Shown here: positions 16,838 to 25,162 of the stretch, one piece after another
How positions within the stretch are numbered: position 1 is the first letter of the stretch
Layout: every line of letters begins with the position of its first letter
DNA from: Hydrogenophaga intermedia
GTDB taxonomy: Bacteria > Pseudomonadota > Gammaproteobacteria > Burkholderiales > Burkholderiaceae_C
Direction: 5' to 3'
Length of the DNA: 35,091 bases
NCBI RefSeq assembly: GCF_000723405.1
Contig: NZ_CCAE010000048.1
Coordinates: 1-35,091, forward strand
Notes under the pieces: model-generated
What the model was told of the DNA's origin: nothing
What the model saw: only the letters and a program-made list of their open reading frames with translations
Database searches by the model: none
Translations under genes and position numbers: made by a program

Positions 16838-17386
16838 TCATTGCTCGATGCCGGTGGCCGTGATCAGCGCCGGGTAGTGTCGCAGGCCCAGGCGATCGGC
16901 CAGGTCGTCGCCGGCCACGGGCGCGAGCGGTACGCCCGGCACCAGGGCGCGCAGCCGCGCCAGACCCTGCGCGGTCTCGACGTTGACCACCAGGCCGACC
17001 GCGCCACGTTCGCGCAAAGCGGCGACGCGGCGCTGCAACCAGGCCCGGGAAGCCTCGTCGTCGCCGATGACCACGAACGGCCGCAGGCCGGGCGCTTCAA
17101 TCACACGCCGCGCGACGGTGCCAGGCGTGAGCTTGGCGCTGCGCACCGGCAGCATCGCGGCTTCGTCCGCCGGTGTGGCAGGAACCTGGGGCGTCGGGAT
17201 GGACGGCCGCGCCGGTGCGTTGGCGCGCGGCTGGAGATTCAGGGCTTCGTAGTACGGCAATGCCGACGTGCCGCCACGGTCCTCGACAACGATCAGTGGC
17301 TCGCCGGCACGCGAGGCCAGCGGCAGGCCTGACAGCAGCATGAGTAGGCCCGTGAACGCGAGATGGGCGGGATGGGGTTTCGTCAT
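16838..17386 (-). CDS. ICE protein, PFL_4695 family (TIGR03765)
   Basis: A 182-residue exported protein. The N-terminal signal peptide (MTKPHPAHLAFTGLLMLLSG and following) is followed by a Pro-rich linker (about 58-80) and a compact alpha/beta domain. It matches TIGR03765/PFL_4695, found between the lytic transglycosylase and traD in this ICE family. The function is unknown, and a periplasmic role is inferred. The start at 17386 overlaps the transglycosylase stop (ATGA) and gives a full signal peptide. Confidence 0.85.
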   Translation of the reverse strand: MTKPHPAHLAFTGLLMLLSGLPLASRAGEPLIVVEDRGGTSALPYYEALNLQPRANAPARPSIPTPQVPATPADEAAMLPVRSAKLTPGTVARRVIEAPGLRPFVVIGDDEASRAWLQRRVAALRERGAVGLVVNVETAQGLARLRALVPGVPLAPVAGDDLADRLGLRHYPALITATGIEQ

Positions 17387-17952
17387 GGGGAGGTCTCCTG
17401 GCGCGCCGCGAGGACCGCGGCGGCTGGTCGCGTGCCCTGCACGCGGGCAAGGTGGCGCGACACGCTGCGCCGATAGCGGGCGGCGGGCTCGCCGCCTGCG
17501 GGGCGGTGGTAGCGGCCGATCGCCAGCAGCCAGTCCTCGCCGGGGGTGTGCTGCTCCTTCAGGATCTCGGCGGCAACGGCCAGGTTGCGATACGGATCCA
17601 GCAGGTCGCACGCGCCGGTAAAGCGGTGCTTGTGGTAGCCGAGGTTGATCTGGCCCAGGCCCGCATCAATGCGCGTGTGCGGCGTGGCGCGCATCGCCTG
17701 CTGCAGGCCAGCGCAGGCGTCGGCGCGCGTGGCGAAGCGGCGCGACTGGCCGGCGACGTTGAGGGACCACGGCCACGGCACCAGGCGCCCGTTGCGCCGG
17801 ATGCCGCTCTCCTGCAAGGCCACGGCGTAGAGCACGGTCGAGGGGATGCCTGCGCGCTGGGCGGCAAGCTGGTAAGCCGGTGGCGGAACCTCCTGGGCCA
17901 GGGCGGCAACGGCATACAGGCCGGCAGTGAGCACCAGTGCGCGCAGGGGCAT
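17383..17952 (-). CDS. Conjugation-associated lytic transglycosylase (SLT domain)
   Basis: A 189-residue periplasmic enzyme expected to open peptidoglycan locally for the mating channel. A signal peptide (MPLRALVLTAGLYAVAALAQ) precedes an SLT fold with the catalytic Glu in AVALQESG (about residue 48) and the later family motifs GLGQINLGY and NLAVAAEIL. The length is usual for VirB1-like proteins of ICEs. I choose 17952, which gives a clean signal peptide. An ATG at 17973 would add seven residues and overlap the upstream gene. Neither has a strong ribosome-binding site. Confidence 0.85.
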   Translation of the reverse strand: MPLRALVLTAGLYAVAALAQEVPPPAYQLAAQRAGIPSTVLYAVALQESGIRRNGRLVPWPWSLNVAGQSRRFATRADACAGLQQAMRATPHTRIDAGLGQINLGYHKHRFTGACDLLDPYRNLAVAAEILKEQHTPGEDWLLAIGRYHRPAGGEPAARYRRSVSRHLARVQGTRPAAAVLAARQETSP

Positions 17953-17954
17953 GG

Positions 17955-18692
17955 CTACGGCTGGCGCTGCCATTGGCCGTTCACTTCGCGCACGGCGGCG
18001 GGCAGATCGCCGGGCAGGCCCAGCGACAGCCAGCGGCCGCCGTCGTGGTTGAGCGTGATGCTGCCGGCGCGCACGCGCGCCGGGTCGATCTGCGCGCGCT
18101 TGGCCCAGTCGCGGATGCGCGCGTCATCCTGGCGGCTGCCCACCATGTACAGGTCGAACTTCGCGCCCGAGGATTGCAGGCGCTGCACGAGCTGTCCGCA
18201 GGCTGCGCAGCCGTCCTTGACGAACACCGCCATGCGGCCGCTGCCGCGCAAGGGACTGCTGGATGTGCCGGCGCCCGGCTTGTCGTCGGGCAGGTTCACG
18301 CGCTGCATCCCCGGATTCAGGCGCTGCCAGGCCTCGTCGTAGGCGCGCTGGTAGGCGAGCAGCTTCTCGACGCGGCGCGCTTCCACCTGCACCTGCAGTT
18401 CCGCATAGCGGCGCCGTTCTTCGTCCGTGCGAGCTTCGATGCCCAGGGCGGACAGCGGGTCCAGGTTGGGCGAGTAGATACCCAGCGGCCCATCCATCAG
18501 CTCGCGGTAGCGTGCCCATTCTTGTGGCTGCAAGCCCCATTCGGTTGCCACCAGGTCGTCCAGCACGCGGGCGGCCAGCGGGCGCTCCTGGCTCTGTGCG
18601 TTGCGCGCCGGGGTCGTTGCGGGCTGCTGCGCCCAGGCGGGCCATTGCGACGACGCCACCAGGACCGCGAAAAGGAGGATCGACGGCTTCAT
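17955..18692 (-). CDS. ICE protein, PFL_4693 family (TIGR03759), thioredoxin-like
   Basis: A 245-residue exported protein with a signal peptide (MKPSILLFAVLVASSQWPAWA), a helical middle part (about 90-130), and a C-terminal thioredoxin-like domain with the redox motif CAAC at 162-165 (FVKDGCAACGQLVQ). It matches TIGR03759/PFL_4693. By analogy with TraF/TrbB proteins it may help fold disulfide-bonded transfer proteins in the periplasm. The final residues end two bases before the transglycosylase start. Confidence 0.85.
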   Translation of the reverse strand: MKPSILLFAVLVASSQWPAWAQQPATTPARNAQSQERPLAARVLDDLVATEWGLQPQEWARYRELMDGPLGIYSPNLDPLSALGIEARTDEERRRYAELQVQVEARRVEKLLAYQRAYDEAWQRLNPGMQRVNLPDDKPGAGTSSSPLRGSGRMAVFVKDGCAACGQLVQRLQSSGAKFDLYMVGSRQDDARIRDWAKRAQIDPARVRAGSITLNHDGGRWLSLGLPGDLPAAVREVNGQWQRQP

Positions 18693-18704
18693 GGGGTGCT
18701 CCGG

Positions 18705-19349
18705 TCAGGGAATCGCCACGCGGCGGGTCTGGTTGCCGGCCTGGAACACTGCGGTGTTGCCCTCGATCGCCTGCAGGCGCCACGGGCCGACCGCATCCCC
18801 GGGCAGCAGCACCTGAAGTTGGGCGGGCGTGAAGTCCCCGGTGCTCGGCGCGACGGACACGCTGCGCTGGCCGGCGCGCAGTTCGGCGCCGACGACGCGG
18901 AATGACAGCGGCGGCAGCTCGGTCTTGGAGGCGGCGGACGTCCGCGATGCGCGCCGCTGGGCGGGTGCGGTGGCACGTGCGGCGGCTTGGCGCGCCTTGA
19001 TCTGCTCGACCTCCGCGCGCAGCGCCTGGAGGTCGTCGGCCGCTGCGTAGCCACTGAGAGATTTCTCGACCTGGGCCGCGCGTGCTTCCAGAATCTGGCG
19101 GGTGTCTTTGAGGTCAGCGTCCGTCGCGACGGCCGGGCGCTGCTGGATGGCCTCGATCGTCTCGGCCAAGCCAGTTGCCTGCGCTTCCAGGCGTTGCAGA
19201 CGGGAATCCAGCCGCTCCAGGTCGGCCTGGTCGCTGAGGGCCTGGTAGCCCTGGGCCACCAAGACGCTGAGGAAGATCAACCAGAGCCACATCAGGCTCT
19301 GCACCACCACGGCGGCGGTCGATCGCTGGGCAGGTTGCGGGGCGTTCAT
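18705..19349 (-). CDS. ICE coiled-coil membrane protein
   Basis: A 214-residue bitopic protein. The N-terminus is short and cytoplasmic, a membrane segment lies at about residues 15-35 (VVQSLMWLWLIFLSVLVAQG), a long coiled coil runs from about 37 to 125, and a C-terminal beta-rich domain (about 145-214) ends in NQTRRVAIP. I do not recognise a named family with certainty. Its place between the PilL_N lipoprotein and PFL_4693 is constant in this ICE type, suggesting a structural role in the envelope part of the apparatus. The start overlaps the lipoprotein stop (ATGA). Confidence 0.75.
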   Translation of the reverse strand: MNAPQPAQRSTAAVVVQSLMWLWLIFLSVLVAQGYQALSDQADLERLDSRLQRLEAQATGLAETIEAIQQRPAVATDADLKDTRQILEARAAQVEKSLSGYAAADDLQALRAEVEQIKARQAAARATAPAQRRASRTSAASKTELPPLSFRVVGAELRAGQRSVSVAPSTGDFTPAQLQVLLPGDAVGPWRLQAIEGNTAVFQAGNQTRRVAIP

Positions 19350-19945
19350 GGTTGGCCTCCCGAAACCATGGGTGCCAGCGGGAACGTCTGCACCGCCTCG
19401 GTGGCGGGTGGCTCGGATGGGGACTCGGCGACCGCGCGATCGCCGGGCCGCTCGAAGCAGATTTGCCGTGCGCGGTCATCCGCGTGCAGTTCCCAGGCCG
19501 GGCCAGCCAGCGTGAGCAGCGCATCGCGCAAGGTCATGGGGCCGAGGTGCAGGTGTGCCGCCGGCAACGGCAGCGCGTACAGCTCGATCACGGCATGCGC
19601 GGTCTGGCACAGGCCATAGCCGCTGCGTTTGAGCACGTGCCGAAGCCCATCCCCGACCGTGGCGCGGGCATCCTCGGGCATGGACACGTCGATGGTCTGC
19701 AACAACAGGTCGCGCTGCGCCGCCATGGGTGCCAGTTCGACCAGTGTGTAGCGGGCGTAGCGCACGACCGGGATGTACTCGGAAGCCTCGGGTTCAGGCG
19801 CGGCCAAGACTTCCGCGCTGGTGTCGGGCGCGACCGGCGCAGTCGTCGTCGCGCAGCCACCGGCCAGCACCGACCACAGCAGGCCGAGAAATCCCGCCAG
19901 AAGGCGGCGTTCGGGATAGTGAAACCACGGTGGAGAGGGGCACAT
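19346..19945 (-). CDS. PilL_N-type conjugative transfer lipoprotein (TIGR03748)
   Basis: A 199-residue lipoprotein. The signal peptide ends in a lipobox (LAGGC), with the mature Cys at about residue 31. The conserved TIGR03748/PilL_N region follows: RYARYTLVELAP, then the RDLLLQTIDVSMPE stretch, then GLRHVLKRSGYGLC. This domain resembles the N-terminal part of secretin-like PilL proteins of conjugative thin pili and probably sits at the outer membrane. It is the first gene of the leftward transfer cluster. An AGGA site precedes the start at the usual distance. Confidence 0.85.
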   Translation of the reverse strand: MCPSPPWFHYPERRLLAGFLGLLWSVLAGGCATTTAPVAPDTSAEVLAAPEPEASEYIPVVRYARYTLVELAPMAAQRDLLLQTIDVSMPEDARATVGDGLRHVLKRSGYGLCQTAHAVIELYALPLPAAHLHLGPMTLRDALLTLAGPAWELHADDRARQICFERPGDRAVAESPSEPPATEAVQTFPLAPMVSGGQP

Positions 19946-20046
19946 AGCTCGGCGTCCTGAAACATCGAGCCCTCACCATCGCCGCTCAGGCCGCGAGCGG
20001 CAGCAAACAATGCGAACCAGGCAGCGTCCGATTTACCGGGAGCGGC

Positions 20047-20071
20047 AAAAAAAACGGCCCCGAAGGGCCGT
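20047..20071 (-). terminator. Rho-independent terminator after the helicase gene
   Basis: On the minus strand the stem ACGGCCC and GGGCCGT closes a TTCG tetraloop and is followed by eight consecutive T. It begins 13 bases after the helicase stop (20084). It separates the maintenance block from the transfer cluster, so the transfer genes from 19945 leftward need their own promoter in 19946-20046. No convincing one is seen there by eye. Confidence 0.9.
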
Positions 20072-20083
20072 AAGTGGAACGTG

Positions 20084-22363
20084 TCATGCGGCGACAAGCT
20101 GCCGGGCCAGTGCGACCTCGACGGAATCACCGTCCTGGTTCAGGACATCGAGCCCGGATTCGGGCACGTCGCCCGAGGTGGACTGCGAGACCATGATCTT
20201 CTTGGCCATCAGCTCCAGGCAGGTCATCTGCGAGGAACCGGCGTAGCCGAGGTAGATCACACGCACGGGCTGCTTCTGCCCGATGCGCCAGGAGCGGCGT
20301 GCCGCCTGCTGGAGCGAGTACACGTTGTAGCCCGACTGCATGAACACGATCGTCGGGAACTCCAACAGGTCCAGCCCCGTCTTGACCAACTCGGGGTTGG
20401 TGATGAGCACGTCGATGCCACGGTCCAGTTGCTCGGCGATCCAGTCTTCGCGGCGGCTGGCATCTACGCTCGCGCGCAGCACCGGCACCTTGAAGCCTTC
20501 CTGCTCCAGCAACACCTGCAGGCGCGACGTGGTGTCGCGCGTGCCGGTATAGACCGTGTAGGCCAGGACCTTGCGGCCCTGCGCCTTCTCCTCTTTGCAG
20601 ATGTCGATCAGCTCACGCTCCTTGGGGCTGATCTCGAACTCGTTGAACTGAGCCGGGACAAACGCCAAGGTGTTGCGCGTGCGCGGATGCACCACGGTCT
20701 CCGACCGGAAGCAGCAATCCGGCCAGGCCAGCAGCACGTTGAGGACCACACCCAGCAAGGTCGTATCGCGTCGCGCCAGAGCCTGTTTCAGCTCGGCGGT
20801 CAGCCGACCCGCCAGATCGCGGTAGGCCGCGGCTTGCGCCGTGTCCATCGCGACTTCACGGAACTCCTCGTCATACGGCGGCAGGACGTTGCCGCCGATG
20901 TCCTTGAGCTTGAGGAAGATCGTGAACGGCAGGATGCAGCGCAAGACGCCCTTGGGGCCGAAGCCCGGGGCCTTGACCGTGCGCACCGATACCTTGGTGC
21001 CCTTGGCCGTCTTGTGCGCCGTGCCGGTGCTCTCGGAGTAGATGTCCTTCAACACCCCGTGATCGCGCATGAACGCCATCGCAGCCGAGGTCATGCTGCC
21101 GCTCGTGGTCGGGCGGTAGCCGTCTTCGATCATCCGCCCCGGAAGGGCTCGGAACAGCAGGTGAAAAAGATCATCACCGTAGCCGCCCATCAGCGTGCCA
21201 GTCAGCAGCAAGGTCTTGCGAGCCTTCGCCGCCAGCACGCCCATGGCCTGGCCCTGGGCACTGCCCCCGTTCTTGTACTCATGCGCTTCATCAGCGATGA
21301 GCAGGTCGAACGTACCTTGCGGCAAGTACCTCTTGATGAACTCCGAGGGTTGATAACCGCCCTCGCCAAAGCCGAACTCCATGTTGGCCATCGCACGTTC
21401 CATGCGCGTGGCTTGACGGTCGGAAAACACCAGCTCGCCGTTGCCATCCATGAGGTTGATGAACTCGTGGATGTTGTCGCCGAGCATCGAGGCCAGGAAA
21501 CCGTCGCCGAACTTCTGCATCAGCTTCTGCGCGGTGACTTCCCCGATCGTCGGGATGCGCTTCAAGGCTTTGAGCACGGCCGAGGACTGGTCGCTGCCGG
21601 ACAGGCTGCGCGGGCGGATCAGCGTCCACAGGGGCGCGGCGCAATGGCTGCACTTCCTGCGGGACTCCTCGGCTTCAAGCGCGACCGGGTTGACCGGCTC
21701 GCCGTCGAGGTCGGTGATGACCGTGCCGCAGTCCGGGCACGCTGCCACGTCGCCGTGGCGGGTGCGCCGCTGGGTGAAGACGGGCTTCCAGTGGAAGCCC
21801 ATCCGCATCCTCACGCGGCCCAGGACGAAGAACTCCTGACCCGTGGGCTGGACACCCAACTGTTCACGCAGCTTGATGAGCTTGACGAGCGTATCCGGCC
21901 CGTTGAGCACCCAAACTTTGGCGCCCGCTACCGTCTCCTGGATCTCGCGCCGCCACTTGTAAACAAGGTGCGGTGGCGAAAGCACCAGGTTGCGGCGGTA
22001 GCCTTCGGCGTTGAGCACGGCGGCCGTGGCGATGCCGACGGTCGTCTTGCCGCAACCCATTTCGCCATTGACGATCGCGGCGCGTTCGCCACGGTCGATC
22101 AGCAGCTCGGCGGCGGCGTGGACGACTTCGGCCTGGGCCGGGAACAGCTTGCGCTTGAGGCTGGCGACGACGAGTTGCCGCTGCGCCTGCGGTTGGCCGG
22201 TATAGACCGGCGGGTTGGCGCTGTTGAGGGCGTCGAGCAGTTCGTCGCCGAACTCGCCGACGAAATCCTGAAGGCTCAGGGTCAGAGGGGATGATTCCGC
22301 GTCGAGCAGTTCGCCCTGTACGGGCGCGGCGTCAGCGGCAGTGGTTTCGAGATCGAGGGACAT
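20084..22363 (-). CDS. ICE-encoded SF2 (SNF2-like) DEAH helicase with zinc-ribbon insert
   Basis: A 759-residue helicase/ATPase. Walker A is GEMGCGKT (100-107), the DEAH box lies in IADEAHEYKNGG (358-361), and a C-terminal helicase domain ends with the motif-VI-like AARRSWRIGQKQPVRV, typical of the SNF2 branch. Between motif I and the DEAH box is an insert with two Cys pairs (CPDC at 209-212, CSHC at 238-241), a probable zinc ribbon. Proteins like this are conserved in SPI-7/clc-type ICEs beside a methyltransferase. The substrate is unknown. The start at 22363 follows a GGAG site. The longer in-frame start upstream falls in the intergenic hairpin and is less likely. Confidence 0.85.
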   Translation of the reverse strand: MSLDLETTAADAAPVQGELLDAESSPLTLSLQDFVGEFGDELLDALNSANPPVYTGQPQAQRQLVVASLKRKLFPAQAEVVHAAAELLIDRGERAAIVNGEMGCGKTTVGIATAAVLNAEGYRRNLVLSPPHLVYKWRREIQETVAGAKVWVLNGPDTLVKLIKLREQLGVQPTGQEFFVLGRVRMRMGFHWKPVFTQRRTRHGDVAACPDCGTVITDLDGEPVNPVALEAEESRRKCSHCAAPLWTLIRPRSLSGSDQSSAVLKALKRIPTIGEVTAQKLMQKFGDGFLASMLGDNIHEFINLMDGNGELVFSDRQATRMERAMANMEFGFGEGGYQPSEFIKRYLPQGTFDLLIADEAHEYKNGGSAQGQAMGVLAAKARKTLLLTGTLMGGYGDDLFHLLFRALPGRMIEDGYRPTTSGSMTSAAMAFMRDHGVLKDIYSESTGTAHKTAKGTKVSVRTVKAPGFGPKGVLRCILPFTIFLKLKDIGGNVLPPYDEEFREVAMDTAQAAAYRDLAGRLTAELKQALARRDTTLLGVVLNVLLAWPDCCFRSETVVHPRTRNTLAFVPAQFNEFEISPKERELIDICKEEKAQGRKVLAYTVYTGTRDTTSRLQVLLEQEGFKVPVLRASVDASRREDWIAEQLDRGIDVLITNPELVKTGLDLLEFPTIVFMQSGYNVYSLQQAARRSWRIGQKQPVRVIYLGYAGSSQMTCLELMAKKIMVSQSTSGDVPESGLDVLNQDGDSVEVALARQLVAA

Positions 22364-22385
22364 GGTGATGCTCCAATGAAAAATG

Positions 22386-22423
22386 GGGCATGCACCACCC
22401 CAGCGGGGCAATGGCATGCCCCG
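22386..22423 (-). promoter_or_regulatory. Intergenic stem-loop upstream of the helicase gene
   Basis: A perfect 9-base inverted repeat GGGGCATGC / GCATGCCCC (22386-22394 and 22415-22423) encloses an inner ACCCC/GGGG pair. It lies about 25-60 bases upstream of the helicase start and belongs to the recurrent intergenic hairpins of this block. Confidence 0.6.
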
Positions 22424-22498
22424 TGGTGGGAAGTAAATCGGCGCGCGGCCGAAGGTGGTTGAAGATGCTGGCCTGAGTGGCCTGCGGGTGAACCGTGC

Positions 22499-22804
22499 TC
22501 AGTCTTCGGACGGCAGCACGATGGCGGTGACGCTGCGCCCCGCATCGGTGATGATGCGAATGGCGAGTCCCGGGTGGATCACATAGTGCGATTCCAGCGG
22601 CGCGCCTGATTGAAGCGCGGAGCTGTTGGCCTCCCATTGCTGGGCGGTCACGTCGCCCCAGTCGCCACGGGTGTGCCGTCTGAAGTACGGAATCGGGTCC
22701 AGGCGACCCGCAGTGACTAGGCGGTTGATGCCACTGCTAAAGATGAGCGCGCCGATGGGGAATGCCAGCCGCTGGCAGTAGGTTTCGATCCGATGCGATG
22801 CCAT
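22499..22804 (-). CDS. Small ICE/plasmid protein, RHxRGDWG family (paralogue of 22894-23214)
   Basis: A 101-residue soluble protein. The conserved core is DPIPYFRRHTRGDWGDV (about 36-52), followed by the ITDAGRSVTAIVLPSED C-terminus. The same family is common on plasmids and ICEs and is sometimes annotated, without clear basis, as a type I restriction subunit M. No function can be assigned. The gene 22894-23214 encodes a related protein, so the two look like an old duplication or two members of one family. An AGGAG-type site precedes the start at 22804. Confidence 0.75.
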   Translation of the reverse strand: MASHRIETYCQRLAFPIGALIFSSGINRLVTAGRLDPIPYFRRHTRGDWGDVTAQQWEANSSALQSGAPLESHYVIHPGLAIRIITDAGRSVTAIVLPSED

Positions 22805-22827
22805 GGGCTCCTCCTTGAAAGGCTATT

Positions 22828-22861
22828 GAGCCACGACACCCCTGGCGGAGTGAAGTGGCTC
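22828..22861 (-). promoter_or_regulatory. Intergenic stem-loop
   Basis: The inverted repeat GAGCCAC / GTGGCTC (22828-22834 and 22855-22861) surrounds CCCCTGG. It lies 24-57 bases upstream of the 22804 start, in the same relative position as the other hairpins of the block. Confidence 0.5.
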
Positions 22862-22893
22862 CGTCAAGTGGATGGGATGACGAGGCGGCGCCT

Positions 22894-23214
22894 TCAGATC
22901 AGGTCGCGCTCTTCGGGAAGCTGGACCACCGTGGTCTGGTGGTCCTCGCTGGTCTTGACGATCAGCGCCAGGTCCGGCGTGATCCTGAACTGCGAGATCA
23001 TCAGGTTGTCCTGTTGGATTGCGACGTCGTTGGCTTGGCGGGTGGCCTCATCGATCTCGCCCCAGTCCCCGCGCACATGGCGCTGGACATAGGCTAAGGG
23101 GTCGATCAGGCCTCGCCGAGCCAGCCAATGCACCTTCTCGCTCAACTTCAACGTACTCGGTGCGAACAAGGGTTGCTTGCGCGGCGCAGGCCGCTTGAAT
23201 GGATTGGGGAACAT
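22894..23214 (-). CDS. Small ICE/plasmid protein, RHxRGDWG family (paralogue of 22499-22804)
   Basis: A 106-residue soluble protein with a basic N-terminus (MFPNPFKRPAPRKQ) and the core DPLAYVQRHVRGDWGEID (about 39-56), then a C-terminal strand pair ending TVVQLPEERDLI. It shares core and length with the protein encoded just downstream. The start at 23214 follows an AAGGAGA site. Further upstream in-frame ATGs read into intergenic sequence and are rejected. Function unknown. Confidence 0.75.
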   Translation of the reverse strand: MFPNPFKRPAPRKQPLFAPSTLKLSEKVHWLARRGLIDPLAYVQRHVRGDWGEIDEATRQANDVAIQQDNLMISQFRITPDLALIVKTSEDHQTTVVQLPEERDLI

Positions 23215-23264
23215 GGTGTTTCTCCTTCGAGGTGGTACAGCAGGACGGCAGCGCGTCCGGTGGA

Positions 23265-24374
23265 TCAGCGGATGGTCAACACCTCGCCCCGTGTCGGGGA
23301 GCCAGGCGTCATGTCCCACGCGCGGATGACAGGCACGAACTTGTCGGTGAGGATGCGTGTCTCGGCGATGGAGCCGTCTTCGCGTTCGGTGAATTCCCGC
23401 TGGAGCGTCTTGTCCTTGTGGGTGTCACCTTTGACGACGAGCACGCGCCCCGTCTGGGAGCGCACGACGCCGGAGATCGCGCCCGCGGCCAGAGCCAGGG
23501 CGAGATGCCAGTGGGACAAGGCCCGCGCCGGTGGACGCAGCGACTGTTGCGCGGTCCCCAAGTGCGTGTCCAGCGACGGCCAAAGGCCTTGCAGCCGGCC
23601 AACCTCGTCGGCGAACTGTTCGGGCTCCATCGTCACGCGGAAGAAATGCTCCGGCTCGGCCGGACTGGCGGGGACGATGTACGGCAGGAACGGCCATTCG
23701 CTCGGCAGTTCCTCGGCTTCGACTTCGCCAAGCCCAACCTGCAGCAGCAGATTGCGCACGGCCTTGACGCCATCGGGTGCCAGCTCCCGCTGACGGACCC
23801 GGCGGCCGAAGATCACCACCTGCTTGAACTGCGTTTCCACCGCTCGGTAGATACGCAGATCGGTGTAGTGGCGCGTCAACCAGCCGACCAGCTCCGCGTC
23901 GAGCACGTAGCCGGGGACGATGAAGACCAGCACGCCGCCGTATTGCAACAGCGACAGCGAACGCTGATAGAACAGCTTTTCGAGGCGGGCACGGCCCTGG
24001 CCCTGATAGCCGATGTTGCCGTTGACGTCCTTGGACAGGTCGCCATACGGTGGATTCAGCCACAGTAGTCCGAAGGACTGCTTGGAGATCATCGTGTCCA
24101 TCAGGTCCGCGTGCAGGCAGTGATCGACCAGGCCGCGGGCATGGCGCGCCCGCTCGGCGTCGAATTCGACGGCGAACGCCTTGGCCTGTTCGCGCCCGAG
24201 GGCATGAGAGGCTTCGGCGATTGCCACGCCTTCACCGGCGCAGGGATCGAGGATGCACATCGGCCCGTCGCTGGGCATCAGTGCGTTGAGGGCTCTTTCG
24301 AGCGTGGGTTCGTCGGTCGGGTAGTACCCATTTTTGGCGAAATTGCGGGCGAGCCGCGGGAACATGAGAGCCAT
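23265..24374 (-). CDS. ICE DUF6094-type SAM-dependent methyltransferase
   Basis: A 369-residue class I methyltransferase. The SAM-binding motif I is ILDPCAGEG (about 41-49), and motif IV is NPPYG (107-111), the form found in N6-adenine and other amino-group DNA methyltransferases. The N-terminus (RLARNFAKNGYYPTDEPTLERAL) is typical of the DUF6094 group conserved in ICEs. It may modify DNA of the element, possibly with the adjacent helicase, but no restriction partner is seen and the target is unknown. The start at 24374 follows an AGGAG site. Confidence 0.8.
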   Translation of the reverse strand: MALMFPRLARNFAKNGYYPTDEPTLERALNALMPSDGPMCILDPCAGEGVAIAEASHALGREQAKAFAVEFDAERARHARGLVDHCLHADLMDTMISKQSFGLLWLNPPYGDLSKDVNGNIGYQGQGRARLEKLFYQRSLSLLQYGGVLVFIVPGYVLDAELVGWLTRHYTDLRIYRAVETQFKQVVIFGRRVRQRELAPDGVKAVRNLLLQVGLGEVEAEELPSEWPFLPYIVPASPAEPEHFFRVTMEPEQFADEVGRLQGLWPSLDTHLGTAQQSLRPPARALSHWHLALALAAGAISGVVRSQTGRVLVVKGDTHKDKTLQREFTEREDGSIAETRILTDKFVPVIRAWDMTPGSPTRGEVLTIR

Positions 24375-24409
24375 GGAAGTCTCCTGGTTGGCGGGGATGA
24401 ACGACGGAA

Positions 24410-24425
24410 GCACGCCAAGGCGTGC
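24410..24425 (-). promoter_or_regulatory. Intergenic stem-loop
   Basis: GCACGCC-AA-GGCGTGC, a perfect 7-base stem with a two-base centre (extended by GGA/TCC outside), lies between the gene ending at 24439 and the methyltransferase start at 24374. Confidence 0.5.
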
Positions 24426-24438
24426 CTCCGAGGGTGAG

Positions 24439-25086
24439 TCAAGCCGCTACCGCTTCCGGCGTCCAAATCTTGGCCGGATAGGGATAGGCGGTGAGCGCGT
24501 CACTGCGGATCAGGGAGCCCAGCGCCAAGCTCAGCGCCGGCACGTCGATGGCGAGCCGATGGCCTTCCAGCGGCCCGAGGGCGAACGGAAGGCGGGCCAG
24601 CATCTCGCGGCTTTGCAGCAGTTCCAGCACGGTCTCGCGCCAGTGGTCGAGCAGCGGCAACGGGCAGGTGTCCCGCACCAGCATCCACAGGCGGTCAAGC
24701 CGGTGGGCGCTGTCACGTGGCAGCAGTGCCAATGCGCTGGCGTTGGCCTTGTCGGGCTTGACGCAGCGTCGGTCGAACAGCCACACGTTGGACAGCGAAC
24801 CGAACAGCGTTCGCCGGTAGGCGCGCGTGATGCGCTTTTCCAGGCGATCGACGTTGCCGATGAATACCGGGACGCTGCCGCCCTGGTCGGTGATGACGTG
24901 GAACTGGTCCAGTCCCTGCTCGTCGCGCCCGAGGGTCAGGCGAGCGAGGAACTGCTGGACGGCGGTGTCCCGCGCCCAGATGGACAGGAAGATCAGGTTG
25001 CCCTGGTCATCGCCGACGCAGGCGTCGGCCATCACGTCCGGGCATTCGTCGATGCGGTACAGCGTGGAAGAAGTGTTTGCGGGCAT
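24439..25086 (-). CDS. Conserved ICE protein of unknown function
   Basis: A 215-residue soluble protein without signal peptide, membrane segment or a motif I recognise. The N-terminal half contains a beta-rich stretch (ACVGDDQGNLIFLSIWARD) and the middle is helical (YRRTLFGSLSNVWLFDRR). It sits between the methyltransferase and a small gene in the maintenance block, each with its own ribosome-binding site and intergenic hairpin. The start at 25086 follows a GAGGA site. Function cannot be inferred. Confidence 0.7.
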   Translation of the reverse strand: MPANTSSTLYRIDECPDVMADACVGDDQGNLIFLSIWARDTAVQQFLARLTLGRDEQGLDQFHVITDQGGSVPVFIGNVDRLEKRITRAYRRTLFGSLSNVWLFDRRCVKPDKANASALALLPRDSAHRLDRLWMLVRDTCPLPLLDHWRETVLELLQSREMLARLPFALGPLEGHRLAIDVPALSLALGSLIRSDALTAYPYPAKIWTPEAVAA

Positions 25087-25123
25087 GGTGGTGTCCTCGG
25101 ATGAACGGGAACAGCACCGCCCG

Positions 25124-25144
25124 CTGGGGCAAGTACTGCCCCAG
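25124..25144 (-). promoter_or_regulatory. Intergenic stem-loop
   Basis: CTGGGGCA-AGTAC-TGCCCCAG is a perfect 8-base stem with a five-base loop, 38-58 bases upstream of the ATG at 25086. It is the clearest example of the recurrent hairpins. Confidence 0.65.
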
Positions 25145-25162
25145 GGGGTGGAAGAAAACCGC

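Noticed and set aside
20081..22294. Plus-strand open frame of 737 codons opposite the helicase
   Set aside because: The helicase on the other strand has clear motifs. This frame has none and exists because of high GC at third positions.
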